Part shown: in pieces, positions 19,561 to 32,100 of the stretch | Numbering within the stretch: the stretch's first letter is position 1 | Layout of the letters: every line of letters begins with the position of its first letter | DNA from: Endotrypanum monterogeii | Taxonomy: Eukaryota; Euglenozoa; Kinetoplastea; Trypanosomatida; Trypanosomatidae | Direction: 5' to 3' | Assembly (NCBI GenBank): GCA_000333855.2 | Contig: CM007317.1 | Span: 1,152,596 to 1,216,595, forward strand | Length of the DNA: 64,000 bases | Program-made: the position numbers and the translations under genes | The notes under the pieces: model-generated | The model's database searches: none | What the model was told of the DNA's origin: nothing | What the model saw: the letters and a program-made list of their open reading frames with translations, nothing else

Positions 19561-22450
19561 CGCTTTCGAAATATCTGCACAATGACCAGTTATGAAGTTG
19601 TCTCACACTGTGTCAATGGGTCTCACGACGCAGAGATGATGAAATGAACATCCACGTTCGATTCAGAATAAACCACTTGCGCTACCGTGGACGAAGCAAA
19701 AGCGGCTCTTGGCGGTAGTGTCGTTTAGCTGCTGCTACTTACCGCTGTTTCCCCCAAATCATTTACCCCTTCATACCTGTCGATGTTTCGCTCTATGAAT
19801 CATAGTAAAAATGCTTTCGCAGGCTCTCCACCTCTCACGATTTGGTAATGCCGACAGTTGGTCTGCAGTGCATACTCCACTGATGTCCCGCCGGGAAACC
19901 ATGGCTGCATTGCTTTTTTTATTTATCGTCTAATCGAATCGTTTGACATCCATATTCAACGTTCAAGGTAAGAAATGTGAACTTTTGCCAAACTCCGCAG
20001 TGGCACTAGTGCAAAATGCATGCTCAATGAACATGGTCCAAGTTTTAAAAATGTGGAGCTAACGAGTTCATTGAAATTATCGGGACGTTAACAAAAGGCT
20101 CTAGTGGTGCCAGATCATATACCGGGTATCATTCTCTTCATGCAGTATTCCGGTGTTTTTAACTCCTCATCCTATCACAAGAGAGAAAGTAATTCACGAC
20201 TGAAGTTTAGAGCTCTTGAAGCGCCAAACTGGTATGTTTGTTATGATATCACGCATTGGAAAAAAAAAGGAAATATAATTGAGTATTATTACAGCTCGTC
20301 AAAGTCGTGCGTAGCTATTATATCATTCCATTGTACTGGAATACCGTTAACCTGTCACACTCCGCTTCCTTTTGCACACAAGCGCTCGCAAGTCATAATG
20401 GTATATATTCTACACTAGCTTTTTTTCCTGACACATGCACTCTACTAGCGTTGGAACAAACTGCCGTTTTTAAACAACGCTCATCTCAAAAGACTTGAAA
20501 AAAAGAATGTATTTTTTTTTCCTGTGCACAGTTGAATGTTTTTTTGTTTGATCACGTTTGAATGAAATGAGTCAAACGGGAAGTTAAGACTCTCTTTCGA
20601 CGGTCCCTCGGTGCTGTGTCGTTTTGAGTATCTCGTGAGAAAAAACCTCTATGGCTGTTCGCTTTATATCTTGTATCCTTGCCTCGAGCGCGTGGACTCT
20701 TCCGGACCACGAGTTGAAAAAGCAGGGAAAAAGTGAGGTCGATTCACCCTCGATTATTCAGCTCTCAATGACTTCAACTTGAGTCTCAGATGCATATAAG
20801 CTTTTTTAATTATTCCCTCTGGGTAAATATTTTTGTTCCTAGTATAGTGAACCAGACAAACGAGTGGTCCCAAAGGAACATTTTTTTCTTCAAACTACTC
20901 TCGTGATCTCGTTGTTTCTGCACTATTTGTACGTGCAGTTTCCGTATATTCAGCCTTTTTTCGGAGAAGGAAAACTTTGGTTTCACACTGGGAATTATTC
21001 TAATACCCCAGCTTGTTTCCACTGAGTGCTCGCGCAAAAAATCGCTTCGCAGTGTGAGCTCACTAGATTAAAACTCAGCTCATTGTTATTTTTCAGCTTC
21101 TACTTGTCTCAGTCCCAGTGTGTCAACTGAGAATTATCTAAAGAAAGCTGCATCATCTTTCCTTGGAGTAGAATAACAAAAAGACCAACAGGTGAGCGTT
21201 GAGATAAACATACATGATTTCTTAACCATCGGGAAACCATACATACATTCTTTTTCTCCAGTAGACGAAGCGACTATATCGTGTTCAATTTTACAAAGAC
21301 ACAAGCTTGATAGCATACTATTTTGGGGGGTTTGTTGGCGGCCTGTGACTCAATGTCACTGAATAGCCAGGCGTGCTCGCACGCCCTGTCTTACCTTTCA
21401 AAGGCTTTATCAAATGAGATTTTTCAAATTTCTGCATTGAAGTCATTTTGTGGATTGCTACCAGCAGGTTGTACTTTCTTATAATGCTCAGGGCGTCAAC
21501 TGGAATACATGCATCTTTGGAAATCGCCGACTTGAATCACACCTAGCTCTGCTTCTGTCGCGAGCAAACGTGAAGACTGGCTTCAATGAAACATCACCAA
21601 AAACTTTCAGCTGACGCTCTGGGAATGTCCATGTATGCTTCTAGCCCATTAATGCTGAGTCGATCTTTGAGAGGGTCTCCTGCACCGGCTCCTTTTCTTC
21701 AACAAGAATGCCCTCGAATCCAAAACAATGCTTTATCTGCAAGAGCCTCTCAAGGTGATTACAGGAAGCTATTGTAGTTTTTATAGAAAAAAAACCAATG
21801 TGTCACCATTTCTCCGCCACTGCCAAATAAACCCTGATTGTATGAATGCAAAGTACCTAAAACGTAGCATTTACGAGGGTAATTTCCTCCTATTTATCTG
21901 GGCGGAAAATTCTTTGGTGACGTTGGGATGTTACGACGAGCCATAATAGAACTTTTTGCACCGTTGGAAGAGTAGACCTCGAGTCGGTCAAGTGTGGGTA
22001 CATCTCGGCTAGCCTTCACTTCCTAGGAACCTTGAATGGCTTGACAGACGAGCCATGTCGTTCCTTGAGAGTCGAAGTGTTGTAAAGTTTCATTCAAACC
22101 TTCTATTCAAATTACTGTGTCGGTGTTTTGCCTACGTGTCTACAGCTGCTTCTCATCACCTGCTGGGGTTGTGGTTAAAGACCAAAGGAAATTTTTGGGA
22201 TTCACTGATTGGTTCGTCATGTGGATTTGTCTGATTGACTTATACCCGGCAGCCATCACCTGTGTTACCTGAACCGTTTTAAAGGAGTAGCGAAGTATGG
22301 GAAGCATAGGATAGGATGTCTCTTCTTCCAAATGTTGTTTGTGGGTGAGCATCTGATGTGTGATCATCTAAAGGATTACATTGTGCGTACGGACTGGTTT
22401 CTGAGCATTCGACTGTACTTGTGTGCATCAAAGCGTATACCTGTCAAAGT
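19561..22450. other. Balanced, tract-poor block without genes
   Basis: Nearly 2.9 kb in which the poly-pyrimidine tracts and dinucleotide repeats seen in other spacers are almost absent, and no frame exceeds about 105 codons. The longest, 20104-20418, starts from GTG and has no domain. It could be decayed coding DNA, an old insertion or a chromosome-structural region. Confidence 0.4.
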
Positions 22451-25400
22451 TAGAAAAGGATTTCCTTTCGCGGTCTACTCCTCTGGTTTCGCGTCTTGAG
22501 TTGCTGCGTTGAATTGCTTGCCCTCTTAACAGCGTCCCATTTTTTCCTTCTTTTTGTGTTTTTTTTTCCTGAAGCCCTGTTTTTTTATGTAGGCTCTTTT
22601 ATTGCTGGGCTTCCGCTCTTAAAAATATTATTCCTCCATGATGCTTTCTTTTTTTTTTTTTCATTTTGGGGCTCTTAGCGTATTTGCTCCTCTACCCTTT
22701 TCTCTCGCGGCTATTGTTTTTTTTTTTACCATTACATTTTTCTCCTGTAGTTGACATGATTGCTTATTTTATCTCATTGGTTTCCCACTGTGTCTGACAG
22801 TGGGAGGTTTCACGTGTTTCAGCTTTACCCAAGTTCTTTCATGAATATGTTGTGTCTAACTGAGCTTAGGTCTTTTTCCTCCTTTTTTTTGTTGATTGCA
22901 GATGTCGACGCATTCGTGTCCATTGGTAGATCAACATAGCTTTTCTTTCTCTTCACCCTGTGCCTTAGGGCGCTCCTCTTGAGAGGAGGTGAAAAAGACA
23001 TATCTGCGCGTGTTTCGATGTACTTTTAGGGCTTCGATTGCCCTCCCCAGGCAAAAAAAAAAGAAGACACGTGAAACAACGGATTCTGTGGCGAACACAA
23101 GTGCTAAATTTAATTCATGTCTGTAGCATATGTGAACACGTGTTCCAAAACGGTTGTCGAGTGACGTACATATTTCACAGAGACTCTTTTTTTTTTCTCA
23201 GGGGCCTGCTCTTCGCTGTTAATCGCAATTGACGTTGTGTGATATTAGCAGCACTAGGTTGACAAGCTTAAATGCTGTAACCAGTATCTTCCTCACTCTT
23301 CTTCACCCGTGTATTATTATCAAAGGATTTCCCAGATCTCAATGATAAGTTTCAGCTTCGCCTCAACTGGTGTGTGACGAAAGAGAGGAGTGAACATATC
23401 GTCGTATTTTGTTCTTTGCTCAGTATCATAGCTCCAAAGTGTCACCGCATTTTTTTGCTAATGATTACTATGTGACCAGTTGGAGAGGTGCGCCTCGTTT
23501 TCTCTGGATTTATACTTGCAGAGGCTAGTGCTTGTTTGTGATCCATGATATCCCTTCATTTTCTTCTTCTTTCTCGGATGCGGATGACCTACACACCACC
23601 ACTCACCGTCAGCTTCACACAGAAGCGAGTGTCCTGTTTGGGAAATTACAAGTGCGTTCCTCCACTCATTCTTTCTGCACATTCCCCCAAGAAGTATTCC
23701 TTTCTCTCCTGTTTTCTGCTATCAATCTTCCACACACACGTCTGTGTGCGTGGTCGAGTTGTTCAACAACTGCGCGTAAGTTGACTCTCTATCATAAAAA
23801 GAAAAAAAAAGCATATTACACAACTGCAGGGAGTGTGACGCTGCAGGAAAAGAGTACCGAAAGACGATCGATCTGGATTACCGCGTCGAATAATAGAGGT
23901 GCGCGCTTCGCTGGCTCTGTACATCGTAGGACTCTCCTTTTAGACAATTTCTGAGACGGATCGGGTCTCTAACACTCTATTTCCTTCTACACAACTTCAT
24001 GTAGACGCTCACATTGTGTCTGCCGCCTTGATTAGATTTCACAGGACATCTAGCGTGTGCTTTTCTCGTTTAGGTCATAGTTCTCTCTCATCCTTTTCTT
24101 TGAAAAAAAAGATAGTGGGGAGTAATTGGACACAGTCTCGTAAAAGAAACGAAGTTGTAGAAGAGGTGGCCGTCTGCCGTTGTGGGTCATTGATATTATT
24201 CTTTCCACGTATTCAAATTTTTCCAGCAGCCGCTTTAATTGTTATTGAAATTATCTTTGTTTTCAGGTGTTTGTGTCCTTGTGTAGCTTTAGGAAGTCGT
24301 TGTTGCACATCGCTCGAGTAGGTGACACTGACCAGGTCACTTCACATCCACTTTTTCATCATCTTCGTTTCTTCTTTCTCCCCCCAGAGTGTGCGTGTCG
24401 GAGGGTGGGGGCTTGTAGCATCCTGTTGCTTCCCCCCTTGCATTCATTCGCTTTGTTTGTATCTATCTATTCCTTGGCTGTGGATTATTTTCGCCTCCGT
24501 TCGTATATATTCTCCTCTCTTCACCATTCCTATCTGTGCACAGTTATACTCTTTTCCCACTTGACCCTCTATTTGAATACCTCTTTTTGTTGTTTGTATG
24601 CCTGAGGGCCTTCGTCTAGGGCATCTTCCTAGATCTTTTTTTTTTCTTCAGCTCTGAAAGGATACTCCAGCTGTTCGAGTGCTTTCTCGTCCCATTTCTC
24701 GCTTGTCGCCTTCTCCATTTCACGTTTGTCACGTTCTTCTCACTTCGCATCTGTTCTTACCTTTTCCCCTCGCTTTCCTTCTATCTCAACATAGTTTTTC
24801 TTTTTTTTTTAGCCCACAGATCTGCTCTTGCGTTCTTGCCCCCTTTTTGCCGGGTTTCTCTTTGAAACTCGTAAGATTCCTCAACCTGTCTTCGCTCATC
24901 CTCTTTTCTGTCACCAACTATTTTTCTGTTGCTCTAGTACATCCAAATTCCTTGTTTTTCCCACCCACTCCTACTTTTTTTTGTAGGTCAACTCCACGTG
25001 TTTGAGTAGGTGTGTATTTTTCTATGTGTATGTGTGCACTTTTTTTTTTTGCTGCAACTGCCATTAGCTTTTCCTGCTTTCCCTTCCTCTCCCCTTTCCC
25101 GCAGTGCATTCATTTCTAAACGCATACTCACAGTGTGTTTGAGCGTGTGTGTCTGTGTGTGTGTGTATTTCGCGTCGAGGTGAAGGGGACAGACTAGCAA
25201 GCAGCGTGCCCACCTAGACTAATCATCAAAGAGGTGCACAAAGCAGTGCGTTTTTGTCGCAAGACCTGGTGCTTTCCCATATGCAATTGTGTGTCTGTTC
25301 AACCATTCTCCTTCTCCTGTACCTGCACTGCTCTGAGAATCGAAGCAAGACTGACAGACACACATAACGTCTTCAAAGGTTTTCAAATTTTTCTCTTGAT

Positions 25401-26186
25401 CTCTTTATCACGTACCGTGGTTGGATATCTATTTCTTTTTTTGTTTTTTTCTTTGATGTATGTGCTCTGACAATTTCATTCCTGCCTCCTTTTTTTTTTT
25501 GGGTATGCCAGCTCTTTTCGGAGTTTGAGGGTTGACTGTCGGGTATCTGAAGTTGTCGTAACGGGCTTCTTCTTGGTACCGCACTCATTTCCCCCCTTAT
25601 TTACTCAGCGAATTTTGCTTGGTCGCTGGATGTTTTTCGTTACTTGTTTTTCTCCCTTCTTATCCATCCAGGTTGCCTAGAACTAACGTGTCATTTATTT
25701 TTTAATTAAGTTTTTGTTACTTTTTTTCTTTTAGCACGCCTCTTTTTCCTCTCCGAGAAAAAAAAAATTGGCACCGTTTTTTTTTTTTCTGTGTGTGTGT
25801 GTGTTGTGTTTGCTAGCTGTGCGGACTTTTCTTCCTGCTTTGTGTGTCTTCTTCGGCGGATCTTTTTTTGTTTTTCTTCTAGGCACGTCGCCCCATTGGC
25901 CTCCTATTTGGGTTGTTTCACTCCTTTTTGGCTGACGAGCTGCGTGCGCCTCTTATTTTTGCCGTCGCGTCTTGCATTTTTTTCCACGCAGCTTTTCGTT
26001 TCCTCTTCCGATCGTTCTGTTTTTGTTTTGTGTTATTGGGCCTCATTTTTTTTTTTTTTGAGGGGGCAGAGCAAGTGAATCAGAAAAGAACCGTGCGGTG
26101 CTCGGAAACACGTTTAGGCGCGCACGCGTACACAAACCTAGACCCTGTGGTCACTGCCGGTGCCAGGTTGCGGTGAGGAGAACGTA
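22451..26186. other. T/pyrimidine-rich region upstream of the first giant gene
   Basis: Strongly T-biased on the + strand, with dozens of T runs and no convincing gene. This fits the direction of transcription on + and probably includes a very long leader or unprocessed spacer. The final T run (26046-26059) with AG soon after is the likely acceptor for the gene at 26187. Confidence 0.5.
26041..26069 (+). promoter_or_regulatory. Poly-T tract and trans-splice acceptor
   Basis: A 14-base T run is followed by AG at 26061-26062 and CAG at 26067-26069, about 120 bases before the ATG at 26187. Confidence 0.55.
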
Positions 26187-29100
26187 ATGGCAAGCAGGGG
26201 TTACACTTACACCAGTGATCTGGACGGGGATCTCGTGGGCACTGTGATGCCGCCTCAGGAGGAGGGAAGCCCTCATTTTATGGATGGCGAACTTTATAAT
26301 CGTGACGAATCCCAGTCGATGTACGAATACCTGGATAACTCCCTGGCCGAAAGCCACGCCAACGAGAGTGATGAGGCGCCGGCGGCATTAGCACTTGAGG
26401 ACTACATGGGATTTGGTAGTAGTAATATACCAAGTCTATTATCAGGGAGCACGTCGGCTTTTGATATCGGCAACGAGGAGGCCAGCGCGCAGACGCAGAC
26501 GTCAAGTGCGGCGAGTCAGTCTGTTAGCGGAACCGATTTCGACGCGCTGGCAATGATACCCGTGGCGGGGCAGACTACTGCAGAGTCGCGTGCGGCGGTA
26601 CCTTCGGGACGCCATTCCGTGCGCCACCAATTCTTTAGAATCAACATCGCAAGTGATGTGAAACAACTCTCAGCACCGTCTTTGGATAAGGGTGGGGGTT
26701 CATCAACTTCAGCAGCTGGGCACAACAGTACAGTGAAGCTTAACGCCAGTCCCACTGTTGGCGGTAATCACCACCGGAGTGCTAAGGACACCAGCAATCA
26801 CCGTGGTGCGAGTTCAAATGCGTCGACTGACCATAAATCGACTACTTCAGCGTTACCTTTGGGAAAGGCGGCCAACATGGCAACCACGTTACCCTTTATA
26901 GAACCCACGCCCCCTCCATTGCACCCAGTTTCGACAATATCGCATCTGCGCAATGACAGCGAGGGGTTCAGCTTTGGTATCGATGCTTTCTTGCATGGCA
27001 ACAAGCTCGGGTTTGGTCGCCAGCCTTCTTTCAAGCGTCTTGCACCGGCTGCACAAAGCGAGTCAAAGAGATACAGCCTCGGCTCACGTTTGAGTAACGG
27101 CGACGCAAGCCCCATTCTTTTTGCAGAGGTCAATAGACAACCAGCCGCAGGCACATCTTCCACCCGTGCACGTGTCTCTCTGGTGGGTGATCAGAACGAG
27201 GAGGCGTTCAATACGTGGCTCGAGGATTTGGAGCCAAAAGCGCAGAGTCTGTCATCTGCGCGTAGCGGTCTCAACCCAACACAGTCAGACCTCACAGTTG
27301 GGGGGAAACTGAAGCGGGCAGTGGACTCTCTCATGAAAAACCTGCTTGGTGGCTACGATCTCTTCGCCACTGGCGTCATTGCCCTTCCGGGGGATCCTTC
27401 ATCTGTTTCTGGTGTGCCTCTACCCCTGGGCAGTACCACTCGTCCCAAGGATCTCCAAGGAAGCGGTTGGTCAGGGGCCTGTGCTCGCCCGGCGGTCTTC
27501 GGCGATTCACAACCCGCGGAATTTGAGGACTTTCTAGGTTGGACGCGCACCCCAATATCCACACTGCGACTCCCTGCTTCGGAAGGGGTGCAAATAAAGC
27601 AGCAAGCGGGTCAACCAAGCGTCCCTAGTTTTCGTGGTTCAGTCTTGCGTCAAATGAAGCCCGAGATGACTTATGGTAACCTCCTCAGCCGTAGAGACGA
27701 GCGGCGGGGCAGCGGTGGTGGTTGTGTGGGGGTAAGTACCACCGCTTTGTCGTCATCGCCATCGCAGCCCCAGAGCAACGCGCCAAGCCGTCAGAGGCAC
27801 CTTGGGAGTACCCCCATTGAATCACAGAAAATGAGCTTGTCGACGGCAGTGGCTGGTAACGGCGAGAGTTTCTCAGTTTCCACTGCTGCTACATGTACAG
27901 AAACTGACCTGGCGATTACTCTCACAAGGCTTAAGGATGGTGTTGGCAATGTCGTCCGGCTGCGCAGCCAGGCATCCTTAGGTAATGCACCGCCGTGTCC
28001 TTATATGGATGAGGACCTTCTAGAGGGTGGCTACATCACGGGGCCGCCGCAGTTTATCCGCTCTCCGCTAGGAAGCACTCCTAACAACTTGGGCACGGGT
28101 GCTCTTGGGTCGGAGGCCACTTTCACGAGCCGAGACAGCGGGGCACACCGGAACATCACCACAGTCGATATCCCTTCCTCACCTGCGCGCAGTCGCCGCT
28201 TCTCGCTAATTAGTAAAGATTTTGTTATTACAAAACAGCGAGCCTTGTCGCAGCAACAGAAGTTGCATCCGTCTTGGTGCAACCTCCAACAGAACACTAG
28301 TGACACAAGAGGCATCACTGCTTCGAGCGTTGCAGGTAAGGCAGCGTCAGGTGAGCAGCAGAAGGCCTTGGCTGCTACCACGCCTAGTGATTCCAGTAAA
28401 CCACTAATGCGTGCTTGTGGGTATCCATGTGGTCGCCTCTCCTCCTCTTCGCCTTCAGATTCGGCCACCTCTGCGTCCAGCAAGGCTAAGGCGTCCCCTC
28501 ACAGTTACGGTGACCGCACCATGGGCAGAAAAGATGAAATACCGGTTGTAAGTCTCACTGCGGCTTTCGACGAGGGAGGCTTGGCGTACCGCGACGGTAA
28601 GCGTACGGATGAGCTGCCATTGTTAATCACCAGTGGTAACGACAACAGCAACACACAGCAAGGAATGTTTTCTCCCAAGAGCGGCAGCGTCCTTGACTCC
28701 ACTGGTAGCCCACTCAATCATATCCGAAAAGTAGATGAGATTGAAATGCCGAATGACTTCACCGGGCGGCCTGTTGGGACCCCGGTGGAGTTGGAGACCG
28801 TCGCACTGAAGATGTGTCCGCCGGTCTTGAGGAGGTCTTCATCCCTCAGTCGGCGGGGCTCTACCAGCCGGACGGACTTGGCACCAACAACCAGTGGGCA
28901 GTACGGTACTGCGGCGACTCCACCGCGGCGTCGCCTAACAGAGTACCGCAACGGTGACTACATGCTGCAGCACTTCTCCAGATCCCGCATCTCCGCTTCC
29001 ACTTTGGAGGACCCGCATCCCGAAGAGGTGAAACAACAGGACCTCGACCGGCAGATGCAGCAATCCAACGAAGAGCGGCGGCAGCGCATTCAAGCTTTCC

Positions 29101-32100
29101 TGGCACGGCGGAGGGCTGAGAAACGGCTAGAGGAACAGCGGCGCGCTGAGATGCTGAGCCGAGAGCGGCAGGCGGATGAGCATCTTGGGGGGCAGGATCA
29201 ACAAGACATCTTGGAGGCCGCCCCACGTCTGCAAATACCCATAACTGTTGGAAGTGGTCTGAATGCGATCAAAGCCTCAAAGCGCATCCGCAAGTCGCTG
29301 CCGAAACGCAACCGAGCTATCCGACAGTCGATTCCGGTGGCGGGTCTCATTCCCGAGGCGGCAATGGTGGCAGCAACTGCCGTGCCGGAGACTGCTCCCC
29401 CCCCTCAACGGGGTAAGGCATGTATCGCGGCAGTCAAGAATAAGGTCCGCGCCGTTGTTGTACTCATGGGCAGCGTCGGCACTGAGGAAAAGAATCTGTC
29501 TGCTGCTCTCAATAACCATGAGGGCAAGAAACGATGCAGCAGGGGAAGCACTGCTCCAAGCACGGCTGCCTCGGGTTCGCTTAAGGACAGCACTGTTGTG
29601 CTACGTCTGGGCGAGAAACGCAATACTCTCAGCGTCCAGGTATCACCCGAACACACGCGTTTTTACGCCGTTGACGAGTTGCTGCAGGTCAATGAGACCC
29701 TTACGTCAAGATACGTCGATGAATCTCTCAGAGAGAGCACCGGTGCTTCTACCCAGATGATGTCGAACAGTGTATTACCAAGGCAGCGCTTATCCTCGTT
29801 GACACTGACTGAAATGAACCGAAGGTTTTTGGCTGGCGTGAATGTGGCGCTGCTTCTCGCAAGTAGCCCAAGGGCACACCATGGATCGCTGGCAGCGATT
29901 CAGGAGGTGGTCTCTGGAGTGCTTTCGCACATGCCTCCCCAGGGGGAACTTCTTGCCTCAATAGCCTTTGTCAGCGACGGCAAGACGGTAGATCTCCTAA
30001 GCGACACCATGCATATGGTTAGCTCAAGTTATTCGTCTTCGCCTCTTTTTGGTCCCACACTGGAGAGTGTCAGCTACGTACCAGTGGCGGGACTCAGTCG
30101 CATGACCGCAATGGTGTCGAAGGCGTACAAGCTATGTAACCTAGCAAAGCAACAGCAACACCGCAGCGGCGGGGTCCTCGTGATGTCTTTGATCCTCAAA
30201 CAGCAGCGCGGTTCCGATGTTGTGCTGTCTTCATACTTGATCACGGATGCAGGGAACGAGGGAGGCACCTACATGTCCATCTTGCGAAAGGTCCAGAGCA
30301 CCCCATTTCCGCTTTTCCGCTCCGCACTCGGCGGGTCGACTCTGACCACAGCACTCGTGTCGTTGAGCGTTGCCGATCCGGAGACAGTGGTGCCTCTTCT
30401 GGACGTCCAGTACCGCCTTGCTAATGTTACTAACAAGCCATGCTACGTGGGGAGTGTGCAGCGCTTTCTGGAGCTGGCTCAGCAGGAGCTGCAGAACAAT
30501 ACTGAGGATGAGGCACCTGGAAAGACGCGTTATCCCGGTACAAATACCACGGTGGCGTCTGAGGTGCAGCGTGACAGCCCCAGCATCTCGAGCAATTCCA
30601 GTGAACATGACAGTGTCAGTTATCTCACTTCGCCTAGTGGGCTCCGGGGGCACAGGCGACACTCTGGGAAGCGAACACTACTACACAAGCGTCTCGTCGA
30701 GTCGGTGGTGATGGCGCAGAGTATACTCGACGATCCCGCGGGCTGCCACCCAACGGGCATTGGTGAAGCGTCGCGCTATCGGCGTGCCAGTGTGCTCACC
30801 GTGGCGGCGCATTCCTCAGCACCGGCCGCCTTGCCACTCTCGCTGGTGACGACTCCGTCTGACCCACGGTACAGTGTGGATGACGCAACAAGGAAAGAAG
30901 CGGATGTGGTTGCACCGCGCAGGTCCTCGGTGATCATTAAAGCAGGAGATTCTTCTTTACCACTCCCTGCCTTCAAGGCGCGGCTGCCCTCACAAGGCGC
31001 TGGTGTCACACCCCCGCACTCAGGCTCCTTCCTCTCTTCCGCTGTGGATAAGACGGCATCACATTCCACGCAATACCCAGCGACTCGCCGCCCAAGCGGT
31101 GCATTCGGTGCTGATTTGGATTTGAACTTCAGGAAGGAGACTCCTTCTGCACAGTTGGCTGCAAGCAACAAAGGCCACGAGGGCAACGAGAGTGTGCGTC
31201 CACGCCTAGGGCAGCAACAAAGATTCGTGGCAGCCGTAGGGCGCCAAAGTATCAGCAACTCGGTGAACACTGACTACGTGCGCCGCGGGAGCGACAACGG
31301 GGCCGGACAACACACAACCAGGTTTATGAACTTCGAGGATGTAGAGGAAAGCAGCTCCACGTCGGTTGCCAGCAAGCGACACGCTGCGACACTAGGAAGC
31401 AAGGGTGAACAAGAGAAGTCGCAACATTTGTCAAAGAGTCCGGTAGCTGTGATGTCAGCGGACCCCATTCCAGGAAGTCACAACGCGGTAGCTTCCGAGC
31501 CGAGCCGACGAGACAAGGTTATGTCGTCTGGTGGCGTTGACGGGTCAACACAAGAGCTTCTCGTTCTTCCACTGGAGAAGGCAAGCAGGGATGCCAGTGC
31601 AAGTAAAGCGGAGCTGCAAGCAGCGTCTGAGAAGATAATTGCGAGTGTGCCGCAGCGGCCCAGCGTAGTCTTCGTGGACTTGACGAAGAACCCAACAGTC
31701 TCAGACGTCGAGCCCATTGACTCCTCGCTTGTTCACGATTCTTCCTTGTCGGTGAAGCAGAACTCAACGTTGGACCGCGCTGAAAAGGCGCCGGTCCCGA
31801 TCTCCACGAAGGTGCGTACCCTTGTTCTCGTCGACTCATCCTGCCGCGAGACGTCAAACGTGACATACGACAACACCATGGTGATCGCCACCACGGAGGA
31901 CGACTTTGAGGAGTACGAAGTAGATGAGGTGCTTGAAGTGATGCCGGGCAGGGACAAGCTCCTTCAGTCCAATCTTCTGATGGAGCTCTGCGATACACTG
32001 CTCCGTGGATGCAACGCTGCGATCCTTAGCGCTGATAGTCGGCCGACAGGTTTCTCTGTTCAGGCGCTCAAGTCCGTCGTGCACATGACCTTCGAGAAAA

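Noticed and set aside
18877..19647. 256-codon + strand frame as a gene
   Set aside because: It lies in a GC-rich block with equally long frames on the other strand, consists of Pro/Arg/Gly runs across C and G homopolymers, and has no domain.
25682..25700. aactaacg motif as a spliced leader RNA gene
   Set aside because: Only the first bases resemble a spliced leader; the continuation does not, and no snRNA-like downstream sequence follows.
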